From CBDFMR01 sp965249765 (GTDB lineage Bacteria; Bacteroidota; Bacteroidia; Chitinophagales; Saprospiraceae): a stretch of 64,000 bases of DNA. Positions 25,712 to 35,557 of the stretch are shown here, piece after piece (within the stretch, counting starts at the first letter, position 1; each line of letters opens with the position of its first letter). Position numbers and translations under genes: made by a program. The notes below the pieces were generated by a model. The model saw only the letters and a program-made list of their open reading frames with translations, had not been told where the DNA came from and searched no databases. The stretch lies in NCBI GenBank assembly GCA_965249765.1, contig CBDFMR010000005.1:434001-498000 (forward strand), read 5' to 3'.

Positions 25712-28576
25712 CTAAAGTGTAAAATTCGCTCTGATAAACATGTATCTTCCTGTAAATCCAAATTGAGATGTTCTTCTTGAATATGGGAATGAAGCATTTG
25801 ATTGACCACCTTCTCTATTCTCAGTAGGGTATATATCCAATAAGTTATTAGCTCCTAATGACACTCTGAATTTATCATTAAATGGATAGTTTACTGATAG
25901 ATCCGTTATCAATTTTGCATCATAAATTGCATCATCTGATACTTCTGTACCATCGACTCTACTATCTCCTGAGAAATCATCTGGATCAGTAACAGAACCG
26001 TACCACACATTTCTAAGGGAGATATCAAGACCGTTAGCCAGTGACAATGTATTAGATAATGATAATTTGCTTCTAGGTTGAGCTAGTGTAAGGAAAGCCT
26101 CTTCTTGTCCATCAAAAAAATCACCTGAAAGTCCTGCATTTGCAATCTTTTCTGGCACCATGATATTTTCTACTTCATTTTTCGAAAAAGTAGCAGCAAG
26201 GTTATTGTCCAATGATAATCCACTTTCCATATATAATTTGTAACCCAATACGATATCTATACCTTGAGTTTTAGTATCAATTGCATTTGCTAAGAATCTT
26301 GCTTTACCAGCACCTGCAGCATTGAATAGGCTAACCAGTTCTGGGTCTCCACCATCTGTGAATGCTCCAGAAAGAATGATTCTATCATCTATCTTAATTT
26401 GATAAGCATCAATCGTCAAGCTAAAGCCACCTACTTTTGCAGTAGCACCTATGCTTATACTTTGTGAAGTCTCTTCTTTTAGTTTATCGATTCCGATCAA
26501 CTGTGCAGCTCTACTTTCGTTTGTAAATAGTCCTTCTTCTTGTGCTACTCCATTTGCATCAAAAATAGTACTACTCCTGCTGAAGAATTGCTGATGAAGA
26601 GATGGGGCTCTAAAGCCAGTAGAGTATGCAGCTCTTATGGAAATATTATCAGTAGCCTTTACTCTAGAGGCTAACTTGTAGTTGAATGTATTTCCAAAAT
26701 CTGAAAAATCTTCATACCTAGTCGCTAAAGCAAATAATATTCGATCCGTCGCATCTAATTCGAAATCTGCATATCCTGCAATACTGTTTCTCGACTTAGA
26801 AAGTGCATTTACTGGAGTGAATCCACCAAATACTTGAGCCGTACCATCTAGTGATTCTCCTTGTGCATTTGTTGCTCCTCCGACACCACCTATAGTAGGT
26901 ATGCCATTGTTGTCATATGTTGCATAAGAATTTTCAGCTCCAGCAGTAATACTAAACTGTTCTACTCTGTACTCAGTACCGAATGAAGTTCTCAATCCAG
27001 ACATTACTTCGTCAAATTTTCTTGAGAAATCAAGGTTTGAAGTATTTTGAGTAAATCTGAATGCTCCTGCCTCAAATTCTGAAGGAGACGCTGCACCCAA
27101 ACTTGCATTTGTAGAATTGACAACTGTCATCTTCATATCATTAGATCCGTAAGTGTTTGAGAAATCTACATCCCACCCATTGTATGTTCCTCTAAGACCA
27201 AAAGCCAAAGATTTGTCAACAATATTTGACTGGATGCCAGGAAGGAATCCGTTTACATTTGCGGCAGTATTACTCTTAGGTCTGTGTGGCTCTCTCAAGA
27301 ATCCAAAAGCAAGACCTTCTCTAGAACCTATACCACCGAAAGCGTATACTTCTGATGTCTCACTCAATGGAATAGCCATATTCAAGAAAGCTTTTCCTTC
27401 TCTTAGTTTTGCTGTTCCTACTTTGAATCTGTAATCACTTCTGGTCTGACCTCTAGCAGCCAACTCTAGATCATCTAGTGCATTGTAGTCTTCATTTGTA
27501 GCTGCATCTATGAAGCTTTGTGGTAGTCCACTAATGATAGAAGCGTAATCATCAGCTGTCATATCAGCGATAGTCCCTGCTGGATTATTTTCAAGATAGA
27601 CTCTCTCTGCCGTATTATCTATATCAAATAACATCTCCAGATTCGTTTCATTTCTCAAAGCGGGATCTCTAGTACCTATAGATCCTGTTAGATTGATGAA
27701 TCCACCTTTCTCTCCAATTGGCAATCCATAACTTGCATCTATTTGCACTTTCTCACCATCGATTCCACCTTCTTGGTGGTTACCAAGGCTACTCGTATTT
27801 GCACCAGCAGTAATACCTAACTCTAAGCCATCCGTCTTTTCTTTGAGTACGATATTGATTACACCTGCGATCGCATCAGATCCATATTGAGCCGCTGCAC
27901 CATCTCTTAGCACTTCTATTCTTTTGATAGATGCAGATGGGATAGCATTCATATCTGTACCAACTGACCCTGCACCTACAGTTCCATTGATATTGAGAAG
28001 TGATGAATTGTGTCTTCTCTTACCATTGATCAGGACTAATACTTGATCAGGACCAAGCCCTCTAAGTGCGGCAGGATCGATGTGATCTGTACCATCCGAT
28101 ACCGTCTGACTTTGTGATGTAAATGATGGAGCTGCAACGTTTAAAATTTCATTTATAGATACTTGTCCACCTCTTGAAATGATTTCAGAAACATTGATTA
28201 CATCTATAGGTACTGGAGAATCTGTATTCGTTCTTCCGAATGCCCTTGTTCCTTTTACCACGATTTCGTCAACCAATATTCCACTGATCAACTGAAAGTT
28301 TACTGATGTATTTTGACCTGCGGATACCGTCACAGTCTGTTCAGCATTATTGTACCCAATATAATTGGCAACAATCTGATAAGTACCAGGATCTAGATTA
28401 AGCTTGTAATTTCCGTTTATGTCAGTGGTGGTTCCTGTGCTTGTATTAGCTATACTTATCGACGCACCGAGGAGTGCTTCGGATCCGTCCATTACTATTC
28501 CAGATATGGAGCCTTGTTGTGCAAACATCAATATACTACACAGGACAGAGATGATTGTAAGTGAATTTTTTTTCAT
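25712..28576 (-). CDS. TonB-dependent outer membrane receptor, 954 residues
   Basis: A signal peptide (MKKNSLTIISVLCSILMFAQQ) is followed by a carboxypeptidase-regulatory-like domain (about 22-105: GSISGIVMDGSEALLGASISIANTSTGTTTDINGNYKL). A plug domain comes next (about 115-250; ALRGLGPDQVLVLINGKRRHNSS, RIEVLRDGAAAQYGSDAIAGVINIVLK), then a large barrel ending GRYMFIRANFTL. Such receptors import siderophores, vitamins or other ligands using TonB energy; the ligand is unknown. It is preceded by a truncated ECF sigma gene on the same strand, an arrangement typical of sigma-regulated receptors, and followed by a strong terminator. Confidence 0.93.
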   Translation of the reverse strand: MKKNSLTIISVLCSILMFAQQGSISGIVMDGSEALLGASISIANTSTGTTTDINGNYKLNLDPGTYQIVANYIGYNNAEQTVTVSAGQNTSVNFQLISGILVDEIVVKGTRAFGRTNTDSPVPIDVINVSEIISRGGQVSINEILNVAAPSFTSQSQTVSDGTDHIDPAALRGLGPDQVLVLINGKRRHNSSLLNINGTVGAGSVGTDMNAIPSASIKRIEVLRDGAAAQYGSDAIAGVINIVLKEKTDGLELGITAGANTSSLGNHQEGGIDGEKVQIDASYGLPIGEKGGFINLTGSIGTRDPALRNETNLEMLFDIDNTAERVYLENNPAGTIADMTADDYASIISGLPQSFIDAATNEDYNALDDLELAARGQTRSDYRFKVGTAKLREGKAFLNMAIPLSETSEVYAFGGIGSREGLAFGFLREPHRPKSNTAANVNGFLPGIQSNIVDKSLAFGLRGTYNGWDVDFSNTYGSNDMKMTVVNSTNASLGAASPSEFEAGAFRFTQNTSNLDFSRKFDEVMSGLRTSFGTEYRVEQFSITAGAENSYATYDNNGIPTIGGVGGATNAQGESLDGTAQVFGGFTPVNALSKSRNSIAGYADFELDATDRILFALATRYEDFSDFGNTFNYKLASRVKATDNISIRAAYSTGFRAPSLHQQFFSRSSTIFDANGVAQEEGLFTNESRAAQLIGIDKLKEETSQSISIGATAKVGGFSLTIDAYQIKIDDRIILSGAFTDGGDPELVSLFNAAGAGKARFLANAIDTKTQGIDIVLGYKLYMESGLSLDNNLAATFSKNEVENIMVPEKIANAGLSGDFFDGQEEAFLTLAQPRSKLSLSNTLSLANGLDISLRNVWYGSVTDPDDFSGDSRVDGTEVSDDAIYDAKLITDLSVNYPFNDKFRVSLGANNLLDIYPTENREGGQSNASFPYSRRTSQFGFTGRYMFIRANFTL

Positions 28577-28645
28577 GTTTTAAAAAGTTTTGATTATGCA
28601 TTATTAAATTGGATATGTCGTCATAGCTCAAACATTCTTGGTAAT

Positions 28646-29053
28646 TTAGCACGATGGTCTCTCTTTCTCGGCTAGATAATTTAGATATTTTTTTTTGACT
28701 TGATCCATCCTATGATCCGAAGAGGTGAGTACTGTCTTTTGATAGGTCATCTTATCTATGAAATCATCTTTGAGTACTGTCTTTTTCTGTTTTTCAACTT
28801 GAGTGATAATCTGTCTTCTTGGAGAAGTGAAAAGATACCCTTTGATATTTGAATTGAAAGAAATGCTTGATCGTTTTGTCCAAATATTTATGAACATTTC
28901 TAGGATGGCATCTTCTATCAATTGTATATCTGAAGTGAGACTAGTCCCATAGTTGTAAAGGGAATCAATATGCAAATGATAAACCTTGTCGAAAGCAGTT
29001 TTATCTCCATTTTGGATTTGTGTCCAGATGTCTAACTTTCCCTTTTTTGCCAT
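28646..29053 (-). pseudogene. ECF sigma factor, region 2 only (region 4 missing)
   Basis: 135 residues beginning MAKKGKLDIWTQIQNGDKTAFDKVYHLHIDSLYNYGTSLTSD with the sigma region 2 helices (QLIEDAILEMFINIWTKR, then KGYLFTSPRRQIITQ). The protein ends at LNYLAEKERPSC, where region 4, the -35-binding half, should begin. In a neighbouring frame the next bases read LPRMFEL, which resembles the start of region 4, so a decayed region 4 is possible. Bacteroidota ECF sigmas often control adjacent TonB receptors, and the receptor gene lies 69 bases downstream. A functional product is unlikely unless region 2 acts alone. Confidence 0.75.
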
Positions 29054-29191
29054 TTAGTATCTGATCTTGTATGGCTAAGATAATTAAATTATGTAGATTA
29101 ATAGGTTCACTTTATCCAAGATGTCAACATGTTATAATTATCCGCATGCCTTAGATTTTTCATGGCTAATTTTCTTGCAGTTGCTGTTTTT

Positions 29192-30361
29192 TAGGGCGAC
29201 CGCACCAAAACATGCAATAAATTCGTAATATGTTAATTTGGTAGTATGAAAAACTACCAAGACTTATTTACGACTGTACCTGATCCGAGGGTACAAGGAC
29301 GATGTCTACATAGACTTTCGGATATTTTATTCATTGCCTTATGTACGGTGATATCCAATGGCGAGGATTGTATGGATATGGTATCATTTGCCAAAGAACG
29401 AGAAGAATGGTTAAAACAAATAATCGAATTGCCAAACGGAATACCATCAGATGACACATTTCGTAGGGTTTTGCAAATGGTTGAATCAGAAGAGCTTATG
29501 GAAATATTAAGCAAAGATGGGTCATCATTTCTAGATAATTATCGAGATCAATTGATCTGTATCGATGGAAAAAAGATCAAGGAAGCAAGTCCAACAAGTA
29601 AAGGAAATCAAGGGCTGTATATACTAAGTGTCTGGGCAAGTGATAATGGAGTTTGTATTGGACAACAGCGGGTAAAAGACAAAAGCAATGAAATTACTGC
29701 AATACCAGAGTTATTGGATAAATTGGAAATTAGCGGTAGCACTGTGAGCATAGACGCTATAGGCTGTCAGATATCCATTGCAAAAAAGATAAAAAAGAAA
29801 GGAGCTGATTATCTACTTAGCGTCAAGAATAATCAGAAAGATTTGAAAGAACAAATAAGTGAGAGTTTTGAATTTATGAAGCAAGCAGATCATGACGAGC
29901 AATGGGAATATGGACATGGTAGGTATGAGACAAGGAGTTGTACCATACTTGCTGTAAAAGAGGCTTTGAGTCCCGACTTACTGGAAAAGTGGGCAGGTGC
30001 TCAAACAATAATTAAGGTCACAGCAACACGACATATTGATGCTATAACAACAACATCATCAAGATATTACATATCAAGTCATAAAGAAAAATCGGCTATG
30101 CAGTATAACGCCATGGTACGTAATCATTGGAGTATTGAGAATCATCTACACTGGCATTTGGATGTTACTTTCAACGAAGATGCTAATAGAATTAGAACGA
30201 AAAATGCACCGGTAAATCTCAATATTTTGAGAAAAATCGCCCTGCAGAAAGTCAAGAAAATGAACGACAAAAGTAGTTTACAAAAAAGAAGGTTTAGGGC
30301 CTCTTTGAATTCTCAGTATCTCTTACAATTACTGATTACTTAATTTGGTGCGGTCGCCCTA
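29192..30361 (+). mobile_element. ISAs1-family insertion sequence, intact (1170 bp)
   Basis: Inverted ends TAGGGCGACCGCACCAAA on both sides and a perfect 9-bp target duplication GCTGTTTTT (29183-29191 and 30362-30370). The intact ends and duplication show a recent insertion. Confidence 0.92.
29246..30343 (+). CDS. ISAs1-family transposase
   Basis: A full-length 365-residue protein: DPRVQGRCLHRLSDILFIALCTVISNGEDCMDMVSFAK, GIPSDDTFRRVLQ, the first Asp region LICIDGKKIKEASPT, VKDKSNEITAIPELLDKL, VSIDAIGCQISIAKKIKKKGADYLLSVKNNQ (second Asp), and the C-terminal NHWSIENHLHWHLDVTFNEDANRI with the catalytic Glu. The frame is unbroken, so the element should be mobile. It differs clearly from the ISAs1 half-gene at 21102. 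Confidence 0.94.
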   Translation: MKNYQDLFTTVPDPRVQGRCLHRLSDILFIALCTVISNGEDCMDMVSFAKEREEWLKQIIELPNGIPSDDTFRRVLQMVESEELMEILSKDGSSFLDNYRDQLICIDGKKIKEASPTSKGNQGLYILSVWASDNGVCIGQQRVKDKSNEITAIPELLDKLEISGSTVSIDAIGCQISIAKKIKKKGADYLLSVKNNQKDLKEQISESFEFMKQADHDEQWEYGHGRYETRSCTILAVKEALSPDLLEKWAGAQTIIKVTATRHIDAITTTSSRYYISSHKEKSAMQYNAMVRNHWSIENHLHWHLDVTFNEDANRIRTKNAPVNLNILRKIALQKVKKMNDKSSLQKRRFRASLNSQYLLQLLIT

Positions 30362-30458
30362 GCTGTTTTTGCGGTTTGTCTTTCATATCTAAATCCATTC
30401 TTACATTGAGTCATTTTTAAAGATAAGATTTTGTATAAGTTAGCTTCTTAAATTAATG

Positions 30459-31010
30459 TCTCACTCTGGGGGAAAATCCCTCGCCTTTAGGCGAAGACTT
30501 TAGTTTTATATTTTTGTGTGGTGCAGAATTAGCGAAAGACATCACATACAACATACGACTGTAAATACCATATAGTATGGATCACAAAGTATAGGAAGGA
30601 AGTATTGGGAGGCCAGGTTGGAATACGGGTGCGAGAATTAGTAAGAGAGATATGTAAACGACAAGATGTTGAGATAATACGTGGACATGTTTCGAGAGAA
30701 CATGTTCACCTGTTTGTTAGTGTACCTCCACATTTAGCCATTTCAAAGTTAGTTCAGTATTTGAAGGGTAAAAGTTCGTACAAACTAATGCAGGAGAATA
30801 AACAGATATCAAGATTATTCTGGGGTCGGCACGTTTGGGCACGAGGGTATTTTGTAGCTACATCAGGAAATATAACAGATGAAGTAATAATGGGATACAT
30901 CAAAAATCAAGATAACAATGGAAATGAGAACGAAGAATTCACAACTGTAAAGTAACTTTAGTCGCCTTTAGGCGAAATCAAACCTATCGGTCTTTAGCCG
31001 ATAGTAGTTT
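30459..31010 (+). mobile_element. IS200/IS605-type element, copy 1 (552 bp)
   Basis: Follows a TTAATG flank. Both ends carry small hairpins: CTCGCC-TTTA-GGCGAAG at the left, and CGCCTTTAGGCG plus CTATCGG-TCTTTAG-CCGATAG at the right. Copy 2 (49421-49972, opposite strand) has the same 552-bp length and the same TTAATG left flank, consistent with target-specific, duplication-free insertion of Y1 elements. Confidence 0.82.
30518..30955 (+). pseudogene. IS200-type Y1 transposase TnpA with a nonsense codon
   Basis: Nearly identical to the intact copy at 49476-49913, but codon 5 is TAG where the other copy has TAC (Tyr). Downstream the frame is open and retains the HUH pair in HVSREHVHLFVSVPPH and the helix carrying the catalytic Tyr (GYFVATSGNITDEVIMGYIKNQ). 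Reinitiation at an internal TTG (30605) would remove 29 residues, including the first beta strand, so the protein is probably not functional. Confidence 0.82.
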
Positions 31011-31127
31011 CGTTTCGTTTTTTTGATGTAATAGTGGAATTGCAGGTAACAATGAAATAGAGATCAATACGATTAAAAGTCTGTACATAAGAGAGAGATT
31101 TAATTTGTGCATAAGTTAGTTAAAGTT

Positions 31128-31359
31128 GTGTGTAAAACAAATTGCACAAATGCAGCTTTGCCTCAATATATCGTACTGGCTTCGTATGGATTATATCTTT
31201 TATTACCGCAAGGAGACCAAATTCTACAAAATCAGTCAATAGCGTCCTTTGCATACTATCTTTGCGCCCCTTGCGGTTAGATCCAATAATGAAATTGTGA
31301 ATATTGGGATAGTCGACAAATCTGTTTTTCTATCAAAAAGTGCAATTTGTTCTACACAC
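31128..31359 (+). mobile_element. 232-bp ISKra4-derived MITE, copy 2
   Basis: Same 20-bp ends and length as the copy at 16381, with a perfect 9-bp target duplication GTTAAAGTT (31119-31127 and 31360-31368). The internal TATCTTTG (31257-31264) points toward uppS, which starts 186 bases downstream. Apart from IS200 copy 1 and this MITE, the stretch 31011-31449 contains nothing recognisable. Confidence 0.87.
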
Positions 31360-31449
31360 GTTAAAGTTTGTTTCAAATGTATTAATCATTCTTTTGTTAA
31401 TTTTGTCCCACTACAACAGGCATTGTAGACCATTGTACCTTTTTCTACG

Positions 31450-32184
31450 ATGAACTTAATAGATCAGATAGATAAAAAAAAACTTCCCCATCACATTGCG
31501 ATCATCATGGACGGCAATGGCAGGTGGGCCAAGCAGAAGGGTAAGCCTCGTGTATTTGGTCATAAAAATGGTGTTACTTCAGTAAGGGAAGTTACCGAAG
31601 CATGTGCAGAACTCGGTATAAATCATCTTACTCTCTATGCTTTTTCTACTGAAAACTGGGCCAGACCTAAAACAGAGGTTAATGCGCTCATGGGTCTCCT
31701 TGTGCAGACGCTCAGAAAGGAGATCGAGACTTTGATGAAAAATGACATTAGATTGAATGCCATAGGTGATCTTGAAAAACTACCTAATAAAACACACAAA
31801 GCGCTCATTGAAGCAATCGCTGAGACAAGTCAAAACAAAAGGATGACCCTGACATTGGCGCTAAATTATAGTGCCCGATGGGAGATTCTCGATGCGACCA
31901 AGAGAATTCACGAAGACTTGGCAGAAGGCGTACTTCAAGATCTAAATGAAGAATCCTTTTCAAAATATCTGACAACTCATGACATGCCAGATCCTGAGTT
32001 GCTCATTCGTACCAGTGGTGAGCAACGAATCAGCAATTATCTTCTATGGCAAATAGCGTATACAGAACTCTATTTTACAGATATCTTCTGGCCGGAGTTT
32101 CGAAAGCCTGACCTCTATCAAGCCATCCTCACCTATCAGAATCGAGAAAGAAGATTTGGGAAAACGAGTGAGCAGTTAAGGTAA
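31450..32184 (+). CDS. uppS: Isoprenyl transferase / undecaprenyl diphosphate synthase
   Basis: A 244-residue cis-prenyltransferase with the Asp of IIMDGNGRWAKQ (residue 21) and the conserved LTLYAFSTENWARP and LNYSARWEI motifs. The C-terminal substrate-binding segment is DPELLIRTSGEQRISNYLLWQIAYTELYF. It condenses IPP units onto FPP to make the C55 lipid carrier for peptidoglycan and O-antigen precursors. In Bacteroidota uppS commonly precedes bamA; here a divergent membrane-protein gene is inserted between them. A MITE sits just upstream and could affect expression (inference). Confidence 0.96.
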   Translation: MNLIDQIDKKKLPHHIAIIMDGNGRWAKQKGKPRVFGHKNGVTSVREVTEACAELGINHLTLYAFSTENWARPKTEVNALMGLLVQTLRKEIETLMKNDIRLNAIGDLEKLPNKTHKALIEAIAETSQNKRMTLTLALNYSARWEILDATKRIHEDLAEGVLQDLNEESFSKYLTTHDMPDPELLIRTSGEQRISNYLLWQIAYTELYFTDIFWPEFRKPDLYQAILTYQNRERRFGKTSEQLR

Positions 32185-32214
32185 GAATTGGTTAGTATCA
32201 TGTACTTTTCATAG

Positions 32215-32700
32215 CTATTCCATAGCTCTAAATATTATCCACCCATAGAAGACTCCTAAGACTATCAAAGGAAGTAATCCTAGTACAAGCACCCAGAAGT
32301 AATAAAATAAAACGACATGTTGTAAAACCTCCCCAAAATCGGCTAACTCAACTGAACTTGACGATGACAGCCCAATCAAGATAATTCCTGTTGCAATTAT
32401 AAGCACTGCCTTGATTCCAGTAATAACGCCAACTTTGACGAACCTTTTGTTTCTAACAATAAGACCTCCTGCATTGAGTCCCAACCTATAAATAAGAAAT
32501 ATTATCCCCAATATCACAAGTAGTGAAATGGGAGTTACTCTACCGATTAAGTCTTGTGAAAAATTAATCAAAGATTCCGGAGGACCTGCTTTTAGTACAT
32601 GTTCAATTATTAAGTACCCAAAAATATATGCTATAAGCAAAATGACTAGGACCAACCTCCCTCCTATCGCTGAATTTATTTTACTATTTTCTCTCATCAT
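32215..32700 (-). CDS. Small integral membrane protein of unknown function
   Basis: I do not recognise a family. The 161-residue protein has four hydrophobic segments (about residues 13-35, 53-75, 88-108 and 125-155), a short basic loop RNKRFVKVG and a cytoplasmic-looking C-terminus. It lies on the opposite strand between uppS and bamA. No promoter is obvious. The good membrane topology and lack of frame damage argue that it is a real gene. Confidence 0.6.
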   Translation of the reverse strand: MMRENSKINSAIGGRLVLVILLIAYIFGYLIIEHVLKAGPPESLINFSQDLIGRVTPISLLVILGIIFLIYRLGLNAGGLIVRNKRFVKVGVITGIKAVLIIATGIILIGLSSSSSVELADFGEVLQHVVLFYYFWVLVLGLLPLIVLGVFYGWIIFRAME

Positions 32701-32837
32701 TACTTAGCGTGCTTTACCTTAACAAGGTCTATTCACAAGAAACAAAATTTACTGTCGCACTGGATTTAAGCTCTCGTATATATCGCTTAAAATAAAGTTA
32801 ATAGCCCCTAAAAACATGATAGTGTCGATAATCGTTA

Positions 32838-32845
32838 TAATTTTG
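32838..32845 (+). promoter_or_regulatory. Candidate bamA promoter -7 box TAATTTTG
   Basis: TAATTTTG fits TAnnTTTG and lies 20 bases before the bamA ATG at 32866. A matching -33 TTG is not clear. Confidence 0.45.
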
Positions 32846-32865
32846 TTGTCGCTTTAAAATACCAG

Positions 32866-35475
32866 ATGAAAAGAGTACTAATATTGTTGCTTTTTCTTGT
32901 TTCTAGCCTGATCTCTTATGGTCAGGACAGCCTTTCTGTAAGGGACTATTCTGACCGTCAAGATTATGAGATCGGTGGTGTAGATGTGATCGGTGCTGAG
33001 AGTCGAGATAAGAATGCGATCAGGTCCATCACGGGTCTGACGGTAGGCAAAAAAATAAAGATTCCCGGACCTGATATCCCCAAGGCAATAAAATCCCTTT
33101 GGCGGCTACGTTTGTTCGAAGACATTCAGATCTTTCAGACCAAGACCCTCGGTGACGTTGTTTTTCTTGAAATAATACTCAGAGAACGACCTACACTCGC
33201 TAGGTACACCTACCGTGGTACCAAGAATTCTCACCACGATGATCTCAATGAGATCGTTCAAGGCATACTTACAAAGGGCAGCATAGTCACTGATGATCAA
33301 AAAGAATTATGTATAGATCGTATCAAGGAATTTTATCATGATCGAGGAAAGCTGGACTGCAAAGTGTCAGTACAAGAAATTCTGGATACCATTAAGGAAA
33401 ATACAGTAAGACTGGTCTTTGACATAGATCGTGGCGAGCGGGTAAAAGTAGAAGACATTGTATTTGATGGTAATAAGGAACTTAGTGATGGTAAGCTCAG
33501 AAAAGCCATGCACAACACTAAGAAGAAAGGTACCTTCTTAAGAAAAACCAAGTACGTCAAATTTCTATATGAAGAGGACAAGAGAAGCGTTATTACAGAA
33601 TATAACAAGCAGGGATTTATCAATGCTCGGATTCTTGGAGATTCTTTGTGGAGAGATAAAAAAACTGGAGACCTACAAATAAAAATCTTTGTTGAAGAAG
33701 GCAATCGCTTTTTCTTCAGGGACATAAGCTGGAAAGGGAATAGTAAATATTCTGATGATCAACTTGGCGCTATTCTAGGAATAGAAGAAGGCGATGTTTA
33801 TAACCCTGAGTTATTGGAGAATAGACTTCGGTTCTCATTTGATGGCAGAGACATCTCTTCCCTGTACATGGATGATGGGTATCTGGGGCTTAATATTGAT
33901 CCGGTAAAAACTGCCGTTGGCTCAGATAGCGTAGATCTGGAAATTCAAGTCGCCGAAGGACCACAATTTACCATTGACAAAGTAATCATCAAAGGAAATG
34001 ATCGTACGCATGAGCATGTCATCAGGCGTGCCATACGAACCAGACCCGGACAAAAATTTAGTAGGGCCCAAATAGTTAGATCTCAAAGAGAGATCATCAA
34101 TCTAGGTTACTTTAATCCCGAAGCACTGGACTTACAGACACCTGTCAATCCACAGCGTGGAACTGTAGATATAGAATACACGGTAGAAGAGAGACCATCT
34201 GATCAGCTGGAGCTATCAGCAGGGTATGGAGGAGCAAGTGGTCTTTTGGGTACACTGGGTGTGACTTTCAATAACTTTTCTGTTGCCAACATTAAAAACC
34301 GTGAGACATGGTCACCACTTCCACAGGGCGACGGACAGAAGTTATCTCTCAGGGTACAGTCCAATAGCCGCTTTCTCAATAGCTACAATTTTACTTTCTC
34401 AGAGCCATGGTTAGGCGGCAAGAGGCCTACAGCCTTTACCCTTAGCGGTGTACATACGGCATTTGACTACAGCAGCTTGGGGCTGGGTTCATTGAAGATC
34501 TCACAGCTTTCCATCGGACTGGGTACGCAACTTAAGTGGCCTGATGATTTCTTCAGTTCTTCTACTGCACTACGACTTGAGTTCTTGCGACTCAATGACT
34601 ACCAGCGAGGAGAGTTCTTTGTAGAACAGGGCGATCGACTGCTCAATATCGCTCACGGTAATTTTAAAAACTTCAGTATTCGACAGACATTTACACGTAG
34701 TTCTGTATCAGAGCCCATCTATCCTCGACGGGGATCTAGAATTAGTCTTACCATGCAAGTCACGCCACCCTACTCTCTATTCAGGGGAGATGACTATTAT
34801 CTGATTGCTGGTATAGAGAGAGATAATTTAATAAAGGAAGAAAATGCACGTCGTGGAAGTGGAAATCCATTGTCCTCTGCTGAAGAGGACGACTTTATCA
34901 CGAGTCGTGAGCAAGCAAAGAAATTTGAATGGCTCGAATATCACAAATGGAGAATCGATGGAGAATGGTTCTTCAATTTTGCCAGTAAATTTGTATTCTA
35001 TGCTGGAATGAAAGTGGGAATCATAGGAGCTTATAATGATGATAGCGGATTGTCTCCGTTCGAAAGATTTGAGCTAGGTGGCGATGGACTCTCCAATCAA
35101 AGTGTAGGAATTACAGGAAAAGACATAATATCTCTGAGAGGGTATGAGGTAAGCGACATCAACCAAAACAATCGTGGAGGTGCCACAGTTTTTGACAAGT
35201 TTACCTTTGAGATTAGATATCCACTATCATTAAATCCCAATGCTACAATATATTTATCAACCTTCTTGCAAGGAGGAAATTCATGGGGAAGCTTTGATGA
35301 GTTTAACCCGTTTGATCTTCATCGATCTGCAGGATTCGGCATGAGGGCATTTCTGCCAATGTTTGGGCTGCTGGGGTTTGACTATGGTTTTGGAATAGAT
35401 CGAGGGCTACCTGATGGAAGTGGTTTGTCAGATTATGGGAAGTTCAGCATCATTTTGGGATTTGAGCCGGACTAG
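32866..35475 (+). CDS. bamA: Outer membrane protein assembly factor BamA
   Basis: An 869-residue protein with signal peptide MKRVLILLLFLVSSLISYGQ, five POTRA-type repeats (about 35-430; for example YEIGGVDVIGAESRDKNAIRSITGL, IDKVIIKGNDRTHEHVIRRAIRTRPGQKFSRAQIVRS) and a 16-stranded Omp85 barrel (about 440-869). It folds and inserts outer-membrane proteins and is normally essential. The usual downstream Skp/OmpH chaperone gene is not adjacent; instead a PorT-type barrel follows. Length and domain order are normal for Bacteroidota. Confidence 0.96.
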   Translation: MKRVLILLLFLVSSLISYGQDSLSVRDYSDRQDYEIGGVDVIGAESRDKNAIRSITGLTVGKKIKIPGPDIPKAIKSLWRLRLFEDIQIFQTKTLGDVVFLEIILRERPTLARYTYRGTKNSHHDDLNEIVQGILTKGSIVTDDQKELCIDRIKEFYHDRGKLDCKVSVQEILDTIKENTVRLVFDIDRGERVKVEDIVFDGNKELSDGKLRKAMHNTKKKGTFLRKTKYVKFLYEEDKRSVITEYNKQGFINARILGDSLWRDKKTGDLQIKIFVEEGNRFFFRDISWKGNSKYSDDQLGAILGIEEGDVYNPELLENRLRFSFDGRDISSLYMDDGYLGLNIDPVKTAVGSDSVDLEIQVAEGPQFTIDKVIIKGNDRTHEHVIRRAIRTRPGQKFSRAQIVRSQREIINLGYFNPEALDLQTPVNPQRGTVDIEYTVEERPSDQLELSAGYGGASGLLGTLGVTFNNFSVANIKNRETWSPLPQGDGQKLSLRVQSNSRFLNSYNFTFSEPWLGGKRPTAFTLSGVHTAFDYSSLGLGSLKISQLSIGLGTQLKWPDDFFSSSTALRLEFLRLNDYQRGEFFVEQGDRLLNIAHGNFKNFSIRQTFTRSSVSEPIYPRRGSRISLTMQVTPPYSLFRGDDYYLIAGIERDNLIKEENARRGSGNPLSSAEEDDFITSREQAKKFEWLEYHKWRIDGEWFFNFASKFVFYAGMKVGIIGAYNDDSGLSPFERFELGGDGLSNQSVGITGKDIISLRGYEVSDINQNNRGGATVFDKFTFEIRYPLSLNPNATIYLSTFLQGGNSWGSFDEFNPFDLHRSAGFGMRAFLPMFGLLGFDYGFGIDRGLPDGSGLSDYGKFSIILGFEPD

Positions 35476-35557
35476 CTAGAGAACGAATCATGTTTACATT
35501 AATAAATTTTAGGTCTAGACATTCTGCAGTGCAGAGTTGATTAACTAAACCAAGATT

